Part shown: one piece after another, positions 1-6,870 of the stretch
Layout of the letters: each line of letters starts with the position of its first letter
Position numbering within the stretch: position 1 is the first letter of the stretch
Assembly (NCBI GenBank): GCA_030425615.1
Contig: JAUIAI010000071.1
Location: forward strand, 1-8,412
Direction: 5' to 3'
Source of the DNA: Gammaproteobacteria bacterium
GTDB taxonomy: Bacteria; Pseudomonadota; Gammaproteobacteria; Burkholderiales; Burkholderiaceae_E
DNA length: 8,412 bases
Program-made: the position numbers and the translations under genes
The notes under the pieces: model-generated
What the model was told of the DNA's origin: nothing
The model's database searches: none
The model's input: only the letters and a program-made list of their open reading frames with translations

Positions 1-630
1 GATCCGCCGAAGCCCTACCGGCCGGGGGACCATCTGCCTGACGTGGACCTCGATCAGGCGCGGGCCGAGGCGGAAAAGGCGCTCGGTCACAAGATCGACG
101 ACACGGGTCTGGCCTCCTGGCTCATGTACCCGAAGGTCACGCGCGAATACGCGGAACACCGGCGAAAGTACGGCGATGTCAGCGTGCTGCCGACCCAGAC
201 CTTCTTCTACGGGATGCGCGAGCGTGAGGAGATCTCCGTGGACATCGAACCGGGCAAGACGCTGATGATCCGGCTGCACGGTACGGCGCCGTCCGAGGAG
301 GAGGGCGGCGAGCGGGCATTCTTCGAACTCAACGGGCAGCCCCGCACCATGCGTACCGTGCGGGCCGGCGCGAAGCAGGCGCCCAGCCGGCCGCAGGCCG
401 ACCCCGACAACCCGAACCACCTGGCGGCGCCGATGCCCGGCATGATCGTCACGGTGGCGGTCAAGACCGGGCAACGGGTCGAAGCCGGCGATCCGCTCGT
501 CTCGATCGAGGCGATGAAGATGGAGACCCAGATCCGTGCCGAGCGTGGCGGCAAGATCAAGTCGCTGCACGTGCGGCCAGGCGAAACCGTGGCCGCGCAC
601 GATCTGCTGCTCGAGTACGTGGTTGAGTGA
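1..630 (+). CDS. pyc: Pyruvate carboxylase, C-terminal part with biotin carrier domain (5' end off window)
   Basis: The frame is open from base 1 to a TGA at 628-630, giving 209 residues of a protein that starts left of the window; a GTG at 43 is internal, not the start. Pyruvate carboxylase makes oxaloacetate from pyruvate, bicarbonate and ATP in the cytoplasm, using a biotin arm that moves between two active sites. Seen here: the end of the carboxyltransferase/tetramerisation region (YPKVTREYAEHRRKYGDVSVLPT, split as YPKVTREYAEH and RRKYGDVSVLPT; then FFYGMREREEISVDIEPG and FFELNGQPR), followed by a biotinyl carrier domain with APMPGM and the EAMKMET biotinylation motif. The biotin lysine is the AAG at 517-519, 36 residues from the C-terminus, the usual distance. 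The combination matches single-chain Pyc (normally about 1150 residues) better than a stand-alone BCCP or oxaloacetate decarboxylase alpha subunit, though the latter share the carrier domain. The downstream glycosylase gene overlaps its stop. Confidence 0.93.
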   Translation, partial: DPPKPYRPGDHLPDVDLDQARAEAEKALGHKIDDTGLASWLMYPKVTREYAEHRRKYGDVSVLPTQTFFYGMREREEISVDIEPGKTLMIRLHGTAPSEEEGGERAFFELNGQPRTMRTVRAGAKQAPSRPQADPDNPNHLAAPMPGMIVTVAVKTGQRVEAGDPLVSIEAMKMETQIRAERGGKIKSLHVRPGETVAAHDLLLEYVVE

Positions 631-1531
631 GAGCGGCGCGCCGCTGAGGCTGACGCCGTCGCAGCCCTTCGACTGGCCGGGCATACTCGACTTCCTCGGC
701 CGGAGAGTGATCCCGGGCCTGGAGCTTGTTCAGGGGCAGGGCTGGTGGCGTTACGTCGCCCTGGACGACCCTGGGGCGGGCGTCGCGGGATGGGTGCACG
801 TCAGGGCCGACGGCCGGGTGCTCGAGGTGAACCTGGAACCTGCGCTCGCACGGCACGCCGATCGTGTGGGTCGGGCGCTGCGCACGTTCTTCGATCTGGA
901 TCTCGATCCCGCCGCACCGGCCGCGGTGCTGGGCCCGCTCATGCAGCGGCGCCCGGGTCTGCGGATGCCCGGCGCGCTGGAACCGTTCGAGATCGCGGTG
1001 CGCGCGGTCCTCGGGCAACAGGTCTCGCTGGCTGCGGCCACGACCCTTGCAGGTCGGTTCCTGGAGCGTTTCGGCCGCCGCGCGGCGGGTGGGGAAGGTC
1101 CCGCCGGCGGTGCCGGTGCGGCTCCGGCCTCGGGCATCCGGTTTCCCGAGCCGGCACGAGTGGCAGACGCGGACGTGGAATCGATCGCGCGGCTCGGGAT
1201 GCCCGTAAGACGCGCGCAGTGCCTCTCGGCGCTCGCGAAGGCGTTGGCCGAGAAGCGGCTGTCGCTGACCCCCGGCGCTGCTCCGGACACCGTTCGGGCG
1301 CAACTTTCGGAACTGCCCGGCATCGGGCCCTGGACCCGTGAGTACCTGCTCATGCGCGCACTTCGTGATCGTGATGCGTTTCCTGCCGCCGATCTCGTGG
1401 TGATGCGCACGCTGGAGGTCCGCACCGCGGCTCAGTCACGACGCCTGGCCGAGCGTTGGCGACCCTGGCGCGCGCACGCGGTGTTGCATCTCTGGAGCGC
1501 GTCGGCCGACGGCGTCAGGGTCGCGTCATGA
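623..1531 (+). CDS. alkA: AlkA-type DNA-3-methyladenine glycosylase II
   Basis: A 302-residue monofunctional DNA glycosylase that excises alkylated bases (3-methyladenine and others) as the first step of base excision repair. Residues about 8-110 resemble the AlkA N-terminal domain (PFDWPGILDFLGRR, then GWVHV and LRTFFDLD). The HhH-GPD domain follows: GALEPFEIAVRAVLGQQVS at about 117-135, then the helix-hairpin-helix LPGIGPWTREY at 231-241. Catalytic aspartate is Asp257 (GAT 1391-1393) in DAFPAADL, and the family ending ERWRPWRAHAVLHLW is present. Residues about 154-170 are a Gly/Ala-rich loop, probably a lineage insertion. The same frame runs open to a GTG at 536, but those extra residues are out-of-frame translation of the pyc carrier domain. 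TTG at 623 is the best start: family-like sequence begins just after it and it overlaps the pyc stop by 8 bp. The SD is weak (GAG at 613-615), so translation is probably coupled to pyc. No Ada domain is attached. Confidence 0.88.
   Translation: MSESGAPLRLTPSQPFDWPGILDFLGRRVIPGLELVQGQGWWRYVALDDPGAGVAGWVHVRADGRVLEVNLEPALARHADRVGRALRTFFDLDLDPAAPAAVLGPLMQRRPGLRMPGALEPFEIAVRAVLGQQVSLAAATTLAGRFLERFGRRAAGGEGPAGGAGAAPASGIRFPEPARVADADVESIARLGMPVRRAQCLSALAKALAEKRLSLTPGAAPDTVRAQLSELPGIGPWTREYLLMRALRDRDAFPAADLVVMRTLEVRTAAQSRRLAERWRPWRAHAVLHLWSASADGVRVAS
1517..1520 (+). promoter_or_regulatory. Ribosome binding site supporting the transporter start at 1528
   Basis: AGGG lies seven bases before ATG 1528, inside the end of the glycosylase gene. 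With the ATGA stop/start overlap it favours 1528 over the earlier in-frame codon at 1456, whose extra residues are out-of-frame glycosylase sequence. Confidence 0.5.
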
Positions 1532-2457
1532 GCGGCGCAGGCAGCCGGACGCTCTGGCCGGAGTTCGTTGCGCTGGCCGCGATCTGGGGGGCGAGCTTCC
1601 TGTTCATGCGTATCGCGGTGCCCGAGTTCGGCGCGGCCGCCATGATGTGGTTGCGCTGCACGATCGGCGCACTGACGCTCACGCCCCTGCTCCTGGTCGC
1701 GGGCGGTCTACGGGGGCTGCGCGAACTCGGCGGGCGCGCGATCGTGATCGGACTCGTGAACTCGGCGCTGCCTTTCCTGCTGCTGGGGTTCTCGGCACGG
1801 GTGCTGCCGGCGGGAGTGCTCGCCGTGTTGAATGCCACCGCGCCCTTCTGGGCGGCGATCGTCGCGGTGCTCTGGCTGAGGGACCGCCTTTCCGCCGGAC
1901 AGGTCGCGGGTCTGGCCCTGGGCTTCGCCGGCGTCGTGGTGCTGGTGTCCGGCATGCCGGGCGCCCCGGGCACTGCGGTCGCCTCGCTTCGCGACGCGCC
2001 TCTCGCGGCGGTCGTGCTCGCGCTCCTGGCCACTCTTTCGTACGGCATCGCGGCCAACTACACGCGGCGCCGGCTGGCAGACGTGGATCCTCGCGTCAAT
2101 GCCGTCGGATCGCAGTGGGCGGCCGCGGCGTGGCTGCTCGCGCCGGGGGTCCTCACCTGGCCGGAACGGTGGCCGGGACCGGCGGCCTGGTTCGCTCTCG
2201 TGGTGCTCGGCGTGTTGTGCACCGGGCTCGCCTATCTGCTGTTCTTCCGCCTCATCCGCGGGCTCGGACCGGCCAGGGCGATCACGGTCACCTACCTCAT
2301 CCCGGCCTTCGGAATGCTCTGGGGCTGGCTGTTCCTGGCCGAACGGATCACGCCCGGGATGCTGGCGGGCGCGGCGATCATCGTTGCGGGAACGGTACTC
2401 ACCGCACGGTCGGGGCGGCGCCCGGTCGTGGCAGCGGAGTCGGGCCCGGACCGCTGA
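1528..2457 (+). CDS. EamA/DMT-superfamily transporter
   Basis: A 309-residue inner-membrane protein of the drug/metabolite transporter superfamily, with ten predicted hydrophobic helices arranged as two EamA repeats. Repeat one covers about residues 9-142 (WPEFVALAAIWGASFLFMR at the start; ATAPFWAAIVAVLWLRDRLS near the end). Repeat two covers about 158-293 (helix 6 ends in SYGIAANYTRRRL; the family signature LGPARAITVTYLIPAFGML at about 246-264, then FLAERITPGM). Family members export amino acids, nucleobases or other small metabolites by proton exchange; the substrate cannot be read from the sequence. The frame extends upstream to 1456, but ATG 1528-1530 fits best. It gives the normal short cytoplasmic N-terminus, has AGGG at 1517-1520 seven bases upstream, and overlaps the glycosylase stop as ATGA. 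It ends 3 bp from the convergent cyclase gene. Confidence 0.9.
   Translation: MSGAGSRTLWPEFVALAAIWGASFLFMRIAVPEFGAAAMMWLRCTIGALTLTPLLLVAGGLRGLRELGGRAIVIGLVNSALPFLLLGFSARVLPAGVLAVLNATAPFWAAIVAVLWLRDRLSAGQVAGLALGFAGVVVLVSGMPGAPGTAVASLRDAPLAAVVLALLATLSYGIAANYTRRRLADVDPRVNAVGSQWAAAAWLLAPGVLTWPERWPGPAAWFALVVLGVLCTGLAYLLFFRLIRGLGPARAITVTYLIPAFGMLWGWLFLAERITPGMLAGAAIIVAGTVLTARSGRRPVVAAESGPDR
2432..2456. repeat. Short inverted repeat over the transporter stop codon; weak terminator candidate
   Basis: CAGCGG (2432-2437) and CCGCTG (2451-2456) are perfect reverse complements around a GC-rich 13-base spacer containing CGGGCCCG. The site sits at the convergent end of both transcription units, where a terminator is expected. 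No T-run follows on either strand, so it is not a standard intrinsic terminator, and in DNA this GC-rich it may be chance. Confidence 0.25.
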
Positions 2458-2460
2458 ACG

Positions 2461-3993
2461 TCACGATGCCGCTTCCGGCTCCGTCTGGTCCTGGTCGGCG
2501 CTGGCCACGCGAACGCGGTTGCGCCCCGATTCCTTCGCTTCGTAGAGTGCGCCGTCGGCAGCGCTGATCAGTGCGTGCAGCGACTCGACCCGGCGGTCGT
2601 AGACGGCCACGCCGACGCTGGTGGTGACCGCGAGCCCGACATGCTCCGGCATGGACGCGGCGACGGTTTGCTCAATGGTCTCGCGGATTCGCTGGCCGAT
2701 GGTGGTGGCCGAGGTGAGCCCGATGCTCGGCAGTGCCACGCAGAATTCCTCACCGCCGTAGCGGCCGACCAGGTCGCCGTCCCGGGTACATTTCATCAAA
2801 GTATCGGCGACCGCCTTGATGACCTGATCGCCGACTGCGTGGCCCCAGGTGTCGTTGATGCGCTTGAAGTGGTCGATGTCGATCATCATGCAGGAGAACG
2901 GCTGGCGGTGCCCCCTCGCGTGGGAGAACGCCTGCTCCGCCTGCGTTGAGAACGCCCGCCGGTTGAGCACGCCGGTCAGATAGTCGACGTTGGCGAGGCG
3001 TTCCAGGTCCGCGGCCTTGTGCTCCACCTCACGCCTCGAGTCCTGAAGCTGGCGCAGCGTGTATTCCAGTCGCCGGTTGGCGCGGTGCAGGGCGGTGACG
3101 TCGTCGAAGGTGACCATGCAGCCGCGCGCCCGCCGCCGGGCGTCCAGGATCGGAGCGCAGTTCACGACCAGAAGCATCGGCTGGTCGTCCATCGACTCGA
3201 CGGACAGTTCGGTGCCCATGACCTCACGTTGCTCGCGCATGGCGCGGATCCATGGGTGCTCGGTGCGTTCGTCCGAAAGCGTGGCCGCCAGCCACGGCAC
3301 TCCGGACAGCGGTCTGGCGGCCAGGGGCTCGGTATGCTCGCCGCAGAGTCTCTGGAAACGTTCGTTGGCCAGGGCGATTCGGCCCTGGTTGTCGATGATC
3401 ACCACGCCCTCGGCCATCGCGTCGAACGCTGCGCGCACCCGCTCGGGGATCACGCTCTTGGGATCGAACGGTTGCAGCACCCGGCGCATGTACAGCGCGA
3501 AGGTTGCAGTCCCGAACAGCATCAAGGTGAGGATCAACGCGATGGCGGGGTGGCTGTCCAACAGGCCCAGCACGCCGCCGCCGGGTTCGCGAAACGACAC
3601 CTCGAGCGCCCCCCAGGCACTGTCGGCGGTCCGGATCGGCACGACGGCATGGTGCGCGGCGAGCGTGACCTGTGGATCATCCGGCCAACGCGTCCGGTGC
3701 TCGGTCGTGCTCAGCAGGAGCCGGCCGTCGTTGCGGCGGATGCCGATCGACATGATGTCGGCGTCCTGCTCGACGAGCCGGTCGAGCACCGTGGCGGCCC
3801 GCTCGAGTTCGCCACGGCTGAGCATGTCGATCGTCGGGATCGCAACCATGTCCGTCACGCGTTTGCGTACTTGTGTGAGCTGACGCTCGCGGTCGGGCAT
3901 GTAGCCGAAGAAGAAGTCGCCCATCAGCACGACGGCGCAACTGAGCATCGCCAGGCCTGAGGCGATGATCATCACCGGTGAGATGCGGGTCAT
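2461..3993 (-). CDS. Membrane-bound PAS-GGDEF diguanylate cyclase
   Basis: A 510-residue enzyme expected to make cyclic di-GMP from two GTP. Order: transmembrane helix about 6-27, a periplasmic segment of about 118 residues (30-147) of unrecognised type, second helix about 148-168, PAS domain about 185-302 (MAEGVVIIDNQGRIALANERF; then MVTFDDVTALHRANRRLE, partly coiled coil to about 335), and a GGDEF domain about 336-498. The catalytic core is intact: DYLTGVLNRRAF, the metal-binding MIDIDHFKRINDTWGH, and GGEEF at 413-417 (bases 2743-2757). The RxxD inhibitory site, RDGD 404-407, stands exactly five residues before GGEEF, so product feedback inhibition is expected. There is no HAMP linker and no EAL domain. 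ATG 3993 is preceded by a G-run (GGGGG) as a weak SD and follows the adaptor gene by 21 bp, making it the last gene of the minus operon. It probably senses a periplasmic cue and ties the operon to c-di-GMP signalling; that link is inference. Confidence 0.93.
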   Translation of the reverse strand: MTRISPVMIIASGLAMLSCAVVLMGDFFFGYMPDRERQLTQVRKRVTDMVAIPTIDMLSRGELERAATVLDRLVEQDADIMSIGIRRNDGRLLLSTTEHRTRWPDDPQVTLAAHHAVVPIRTADSAWGALEVSFREPGGGVLGLLDSHPAIALILTLMLFGTATFALYMRRVLQPFDPKSVIPERVRAAFDAMAEGVVIIDNQGRIALANERFQRLCGEHTEPLAARPLSGVPWLAATLSDERTEHPWIRAMREQREVMGTELSVESMDDQPMLLVVNCAPILDARRRARGCMVTFDDVTALHRANRRLEYTLRQLQDSRREVEHKAADLERLANVDYLTGVLNRRAFSTQAEQAFSHARGHRQPFSCMMIDIDHFKRINDTWGHAVGDQVIKAVADTLMKCTRDGDLVGRYGGEEFCVALPSIGLTSATTIGQRIRETIEQTVAASMPEHVGLAVTTSVGVAVYDRRVESLHALISAADGALYEAKESGRNRVRVASADQDQTEPEAAS

Positions 3994-4014
3994 GGCGTTC
4001 GCCCCCGGCGTTCG

Positions 4015-4872
4015 TCAGCTGCGACCGGCAGCGGCGGCGCCTGCCTGATCCCGCAGACCCTGGGGCCGCATGTCCAGATGCACCTGGCAGCGCAGCCCGG
4101 GCGGAATCACGTGCCCGGGGTTAGGCAGGGTGAGGCGGACCCGGAAGGTGCCGGAGGCCGCATCGACGATCCGGTCCACCACGTTGACCTGGGCGCGCAC
4201 GGGCTGGGCGTCGAGGAAGTCCGGAATCACGATCCCCGTCTGTCCCTGATGCACCCGTCCGAAGAGGGCTGCCGGCACGACGACCTCGACCCGGAGTGGG
4301 TCGATCTGAGCGATCCGTGCCACCGGCCGGTCGTCGACGTACTCGCCCACCGTCAGGTAGCGGTCCAGAACGACACCGTCGATCGGCGCGAGGATGCGGC
4401 GCTGCGCCAGCTGGGCGCGGGCCACCTCGAGTTCGATTTCGGCGATGCGGCGTCGCTCCTTCGCCTGGGCAAGCTTCGACTCGGCGATCGAGGCCTCTGT
4501 GGAGGCCTTGTCGACGTAGTTCCGGCTGACGAATGCGTCGTTGGCGAGCTCGTTGGCGCGGTCGAGCTCGCGGTCGGCGAACTCGCGCGACTTCTCCGCG
4601 GCAAGCAGCTCCGCGCTGGTCCGGGCGCGGGCCTCGGCGAGCTTGAGCGCCGCGCGTTCGACGTCGTCCTGCAGGCGGGCGATCGGTTGTCCCCGCCCGA
4701 TTTCGTCACCGCGCTCGATGGTGACCTCACGGATCACGCCCGGCACGGCGCTGCCGACCTCGATGATCTGGTTGGGCTGGATCAGGCAGTCCAGGGGCTC
4801 GCCGGAGGCGTGCTGCGAGCCGAACAGGGCGCCGGCGATCAGGACGGCAGTGACTCGTTTCGTTGGGAACAC
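4015..4872 (-). CDS. HlyD/RND-type periplasmic adaptor (membrane fusion protein)
   Basis: A 285-residue secreted adaptor subunit of the kind that links an inner-membrane transporter to an outer-membrane channel. An export signal is visible at residues 1 to about 24 (KR, then a hydrophobic VTAVLIAGALFG, then QHASG). The sequence around Cys29 (PLDC) is not a lipobox, so it is not an evident lipoprotein. Two halves of a lipoyl-like barrel-sandwich lie at about 38-70 (VGSAVPGVIREVTIERGDEI) and 159-190 (ILAPIDGVVLDRYLTVGEYV). They flank an Ala/Glu/Arg-rich coiled-coil hairpin at about 71-158. A beta-barrel follows at about 193-268 (LRVEVVVPAALFGRVHQGQ; GTFRVRLTLPNPGHVIPPGL). At 285 residues it is at the short end of the family. 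The start is GTG 4870-4872 with a strong AGGAG eight bases upstream. It lies 21 bp after the SecA-like gene and 21 bp before the cyclase. No RND pump, ABC ATPase or TolC homologue is in the window, so its partner is unknown. Confidence 0.9.
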   Translation of the reverse strand: MFPTKRVTAVLIAGALFGSQHASGEPLDCLIQPNQIIEVGSAVPGVIREVTIERGDEIGRGQPIARLQDDVERAALKLAEARARTSAELLAAEKSREFADRELDRANELANDAFVSRNYVDKASTEASIAESKLAQAKERRRIAEIELEVARAQLAQRRILAPIDGVVLDRYLTVGEYVDDRPVARIAQIDPLRVEVVVPAALFGRVHQGQTGIVIPDFLDAQPVRAQVNVVDRIVDAASGTFRVRLTLPNPGHVIPPGLRCQVHLDMRPQGLRDQAGAAAAGRS

Positions 4873-4880
4873 TTTGCTAG

Positions 4881-4885
4881 CTCCT
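4881..4885 (-). promoter_or_regulatory. Strong ribosome binding site fixing the GTG start of the adaptor
   Basis: On the minus strand AGGAG (plus-strand CTCCT) lies eight bases before the GTG at 4870-4872, in the 21-bp gap after the SecA-like stop. It is the best SD match in the minus operon and suggests the adaptor is translated independently and perhaps more strongly than the coupled SecA-like gene. Confidence 0.75.
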
Positions 4886-4893
4886 GACTGGGT

Positions 4894-6870
4894 TCACTCG
4901 CCGTTGCCGGCAAGTGCGAGCAGTCTCTCGCGCCGGCGTCCCGCGTCGAGGACGCGGTAGCGCTGACGTCGATGACGTGCTTCGGTGATGCGTTGTGCGA
5001 ACCGGAAGACGGCCCGCAGCACGAGGGCCCGGCCATTCGCCGGCAGTCGTTCGAGGAGGCGTCCCGCGCGCAACAGGCGCGCTCCCGCCGCGAAGCCGGC
5101 CAGGTCGTCCAGGGCCACGATCCGCAGGACGTCACCGGGCTGCCCCTGACGAGCCGCGCGTCCGGACATCTGGCGGTCCGTGCGCCGTTCGGGGTTGTAG
5201 TGGCAGATCACGGTCAGCAGGCCGCCGGCACGTACCACGTCGGCGCCCAGGCCGATGTCGGTTCCGCGGCCCGCCATGTTGGTGGCAACGGTGATTGCAC
5301 CGGCACGGCCCGCTTCGGCCACCACTTCGGCCTCGGCGGCATGTTCGCCCGCGTCGAGCCGGCGGTGATCCAGCCCCGCACGGGAAAGGGCGTCGGACAC
5401 GCTGGCGGCACTCGCGACGGAATCGACGGCGATCAGCACGGCGCGCTTTCGATGACGGGCGGCGCGGGCCAGCGCGACCACGTCCGACCACTTCGCCGCC
5501 TGACCGGTATGCACCCGGGTACGATGCATGCGCCGGCGGCTCGGTCTGTGCAACGGAATGGTCTGCACCGGCAGGTCGTAGACGTCGTAGAGCTCGCCAC
5601 GGGCCTCGCGCAGGGAGCCGCTCATTCCGCAGAGCCGCAGGTATCGGGCAAAGAACTGCTGATAAGTGATCTGGGCGACCGTCCGCGTCAGCGGGCTGGG
5701 CGCGGCGCCCTCCTTGAGTTCGATCATCTGATGCAGACCGCGTGACCAGGTGCGGCCCTCTGCCTTGCGACCCGTGGGAGCATCGATGAGCACGACCCTG
5801 CCGTCCTCCAGCAGGTAGTCGTGTCCGACGCGATAGCAGTGCAGTGCCGCCAGGGCGGTGATCACGCGGGCATCGCGCTCCCGCGGGTGCATGCGCCTGA
5901 CGGCCGGCGTGGTGGCCAGAGCGGCGACGCGCCGCCGGCCCGCGTCGGTGAGCGTCACCTGCCGGTAGGCGCGAACGATCCTGAAGTCGCGCCCCGCCCA
6001 GAGCGAACGGGCGATCCCCAGGCAGCCCTCGAAGGCTTCGAGTTCGAGCGGCATGCATGCCTCGTCGAGCAGCACGCTGTCCGCTTCGTCGATGATCGCC
6101 ATGCACAATCCGCGCAGCAGCGGCGCGCGCTGATCATCGACCGGCGTGCCGGCGAGCCAGCCGCGGGCGGCCGACGGATCGGCGCCGGACAGCCGGTCAC
6201 GCAGGTAATCGAAGACCAGCTCGCGGCCTGTCGTGTAGACGATGTCCGCCTGCCAGGCGCTCCGCCGCTGCGGCAGGGTCTGTCCGGTCACGACTTCGGC
6301 CGACGTCAGACCGAGAGCATCGAACAAGGGCGCCATCTCCGTTCGGTCGCGCCGAACCAGGTAGTCGTTGGCGGTGACGACGTGGATCGGGATCCCCGCC
6401 AGCGCGCCGAGCGCCGCCGTCATGCCGGCGGCCAGCGTCTTGCCTTCGCCAGTCGCCATCTCCGCCAGGCGGTTGCGCAGCATGACGTGCACGGCCATGA
6501 TCTGCGCCGGGTAGGGGACCCGGCCGAGTTCGCGGCGGGCCAGCTCGCCGAGCAGCGCGCAGGCCGGCAGCAGATGGCGATCGTGCAGACCGTCCCGCGA
6601 GAAGCCGGCGCGCAGGGCCTGAAGACCCCGGATGAGTTCGGCTCGGGGGCGGTTCGCATGCTCACCGATGCACGCGCTCACGCGCAGGGCGAACCGCCAT
6701 GAACGTGAATGCGGCGCCAGGGCGCGCACGGCCTGCCCGGCGGCATGGGCCCGGCGCGCCGAACGAGCCAGGCGTGTGACCCACTCCGAGGTCGGCTGCG
6801 CGCCGGGTCTTTGCGGATACGCGCCCCACGCGATGCCGGGGACCGGGGCGAGTCGGATCGGTGGGCTCAT
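4894..6870 (-). CDS. SecA-like ATPase lacking the canonical C-terminal region
   Basis: A 658-residue cytoplasmic ATPase clearly related to SecA, the motor of the Sec preprotein translocase, but not the housekeeping copy (about 850-900 residues). Seen: a SecA-style nucleotide pocket YPAQIMAVHVML then AEMATGEGKT (Walker A 138-145, bases 6436-6459), TANDYLVRRD at 166-174, FDYLRDRL at 220-227, Walker B DEAD at 261-264 (6079-6090), and a preprotein-crosslinking-like segment ending GRTWSRGLHQMIELKEG (372-388). NBD2 follows with ATNMAGRGTDIGLG (529-542) and the arginine-finger motif SGRAARQGQPGD (569-580). Only about 78 residues come after that motif. The helical wing and two-helix finger of SecA are therefore absent or unrecognisable, and there is no Cys-rich zinc tail. 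Walker A sits about 40 residues later than in E. coli SecA, so the N-terminus is extended. The canonical DEARTPLIISG is here DEACMPLELEA. ATG 6870 overlaps the protease stop (ATGA), implying translational coupling. It is probably a specialised motor for the neighbouring envelope proteins; a helicase is less likely. Confidence 0.9.
   Translation of the reverse strand: MSPPIRLAPVPGIAWGAYPQRPGAQPTSEWVTRLARSARRAHAAGQAVRALAPHSRSWRFALRVSACIGEHANRPRAELIRGLQALRAGFSRDGLHDRHLLPACALLGELARRELGRVPYPAQIMAVHVMLRNRLAEMATGEGKTLAAGMTAALGALAGIPIHVVTANDYLVRRDRTEMAPLFDALGLTSAEVVTGQTLPQRRSAWQADIVYTTGRELVFDYLRDRLSGADPSAARGWLAGTPVDDQRAPLLRGLCMAIIDEADSVLLDEACMPLELEAFEGCLGIARSLWAGRDFRIVRAYRQVTLTDAGRRRVAALATTPAVRRMHPRERDARVITALAALHCYRVGHDYLLEDGRVVLIDAPTGRKAEGRTWSRGLHQMIELKEGAAPSPLTRTVAQITYQQFFARYLRLCGMSGSLREARGELYDVYDLPVQTIPLHRPSRRRMHRTRVHTGQAAKWSDVVALARAARHRKRAVLIAVDSVASAASVSDALSRAGLDHRRLDAGEHAAEAEVVAEAGRAGAITVATNMAGRGTDIGLGADVVRAGGLLTVICHYNPERRTDRQMSGRAARQGQPGDVLRIVALDDLAGFAAGARLLRAGRLLERLPANGRALVLRAVFRFAQRITEARHRRQRYRVLDAGRRRERLLALAGNGE

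Noticed and set aside
536..622. Upstream extension of the glycosylase frame to GTG 536
   Set aside because: Those residues are out-of-frame translation of the pyc biotin carrier domain and do not resemble the AlkA N-terminus.
1647..2567. 306-codon plus-strand frame overlapping the transporter
   Set aside because: It is the +1 frame of a gene with clear EamA helices; it is Arg/Gly/Ala-rich with no hydrophobic pattern or domain.
3019..3960. Long plus-strand open frame (313 codons) opposite the cyclase, and a second at 3059-3883
   Set aside because: Both lie wholly antisense to a gene with intact PAS and GGDEF motifs. Their His/Arg/Gly-rich composition has no recognisable domain and is typical of shadow frames in GC-rich DNA.
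4078..4887. Plus-strand open frame (269 codons) opposite the adaptor
   Set aside because: Antisense to a gene with a signal peptide, adaptor domains and a strong SD. No motif was recognised in the plus frame.
4972..6702. Plus-strand open frames (4972-5745 and 5821-6702) opposite the SecA-like gene
   Set aside because: The opposite strand holds all SecA nucleotide-binding motifs in order; these frames show no domain and reflect GC codon bias.
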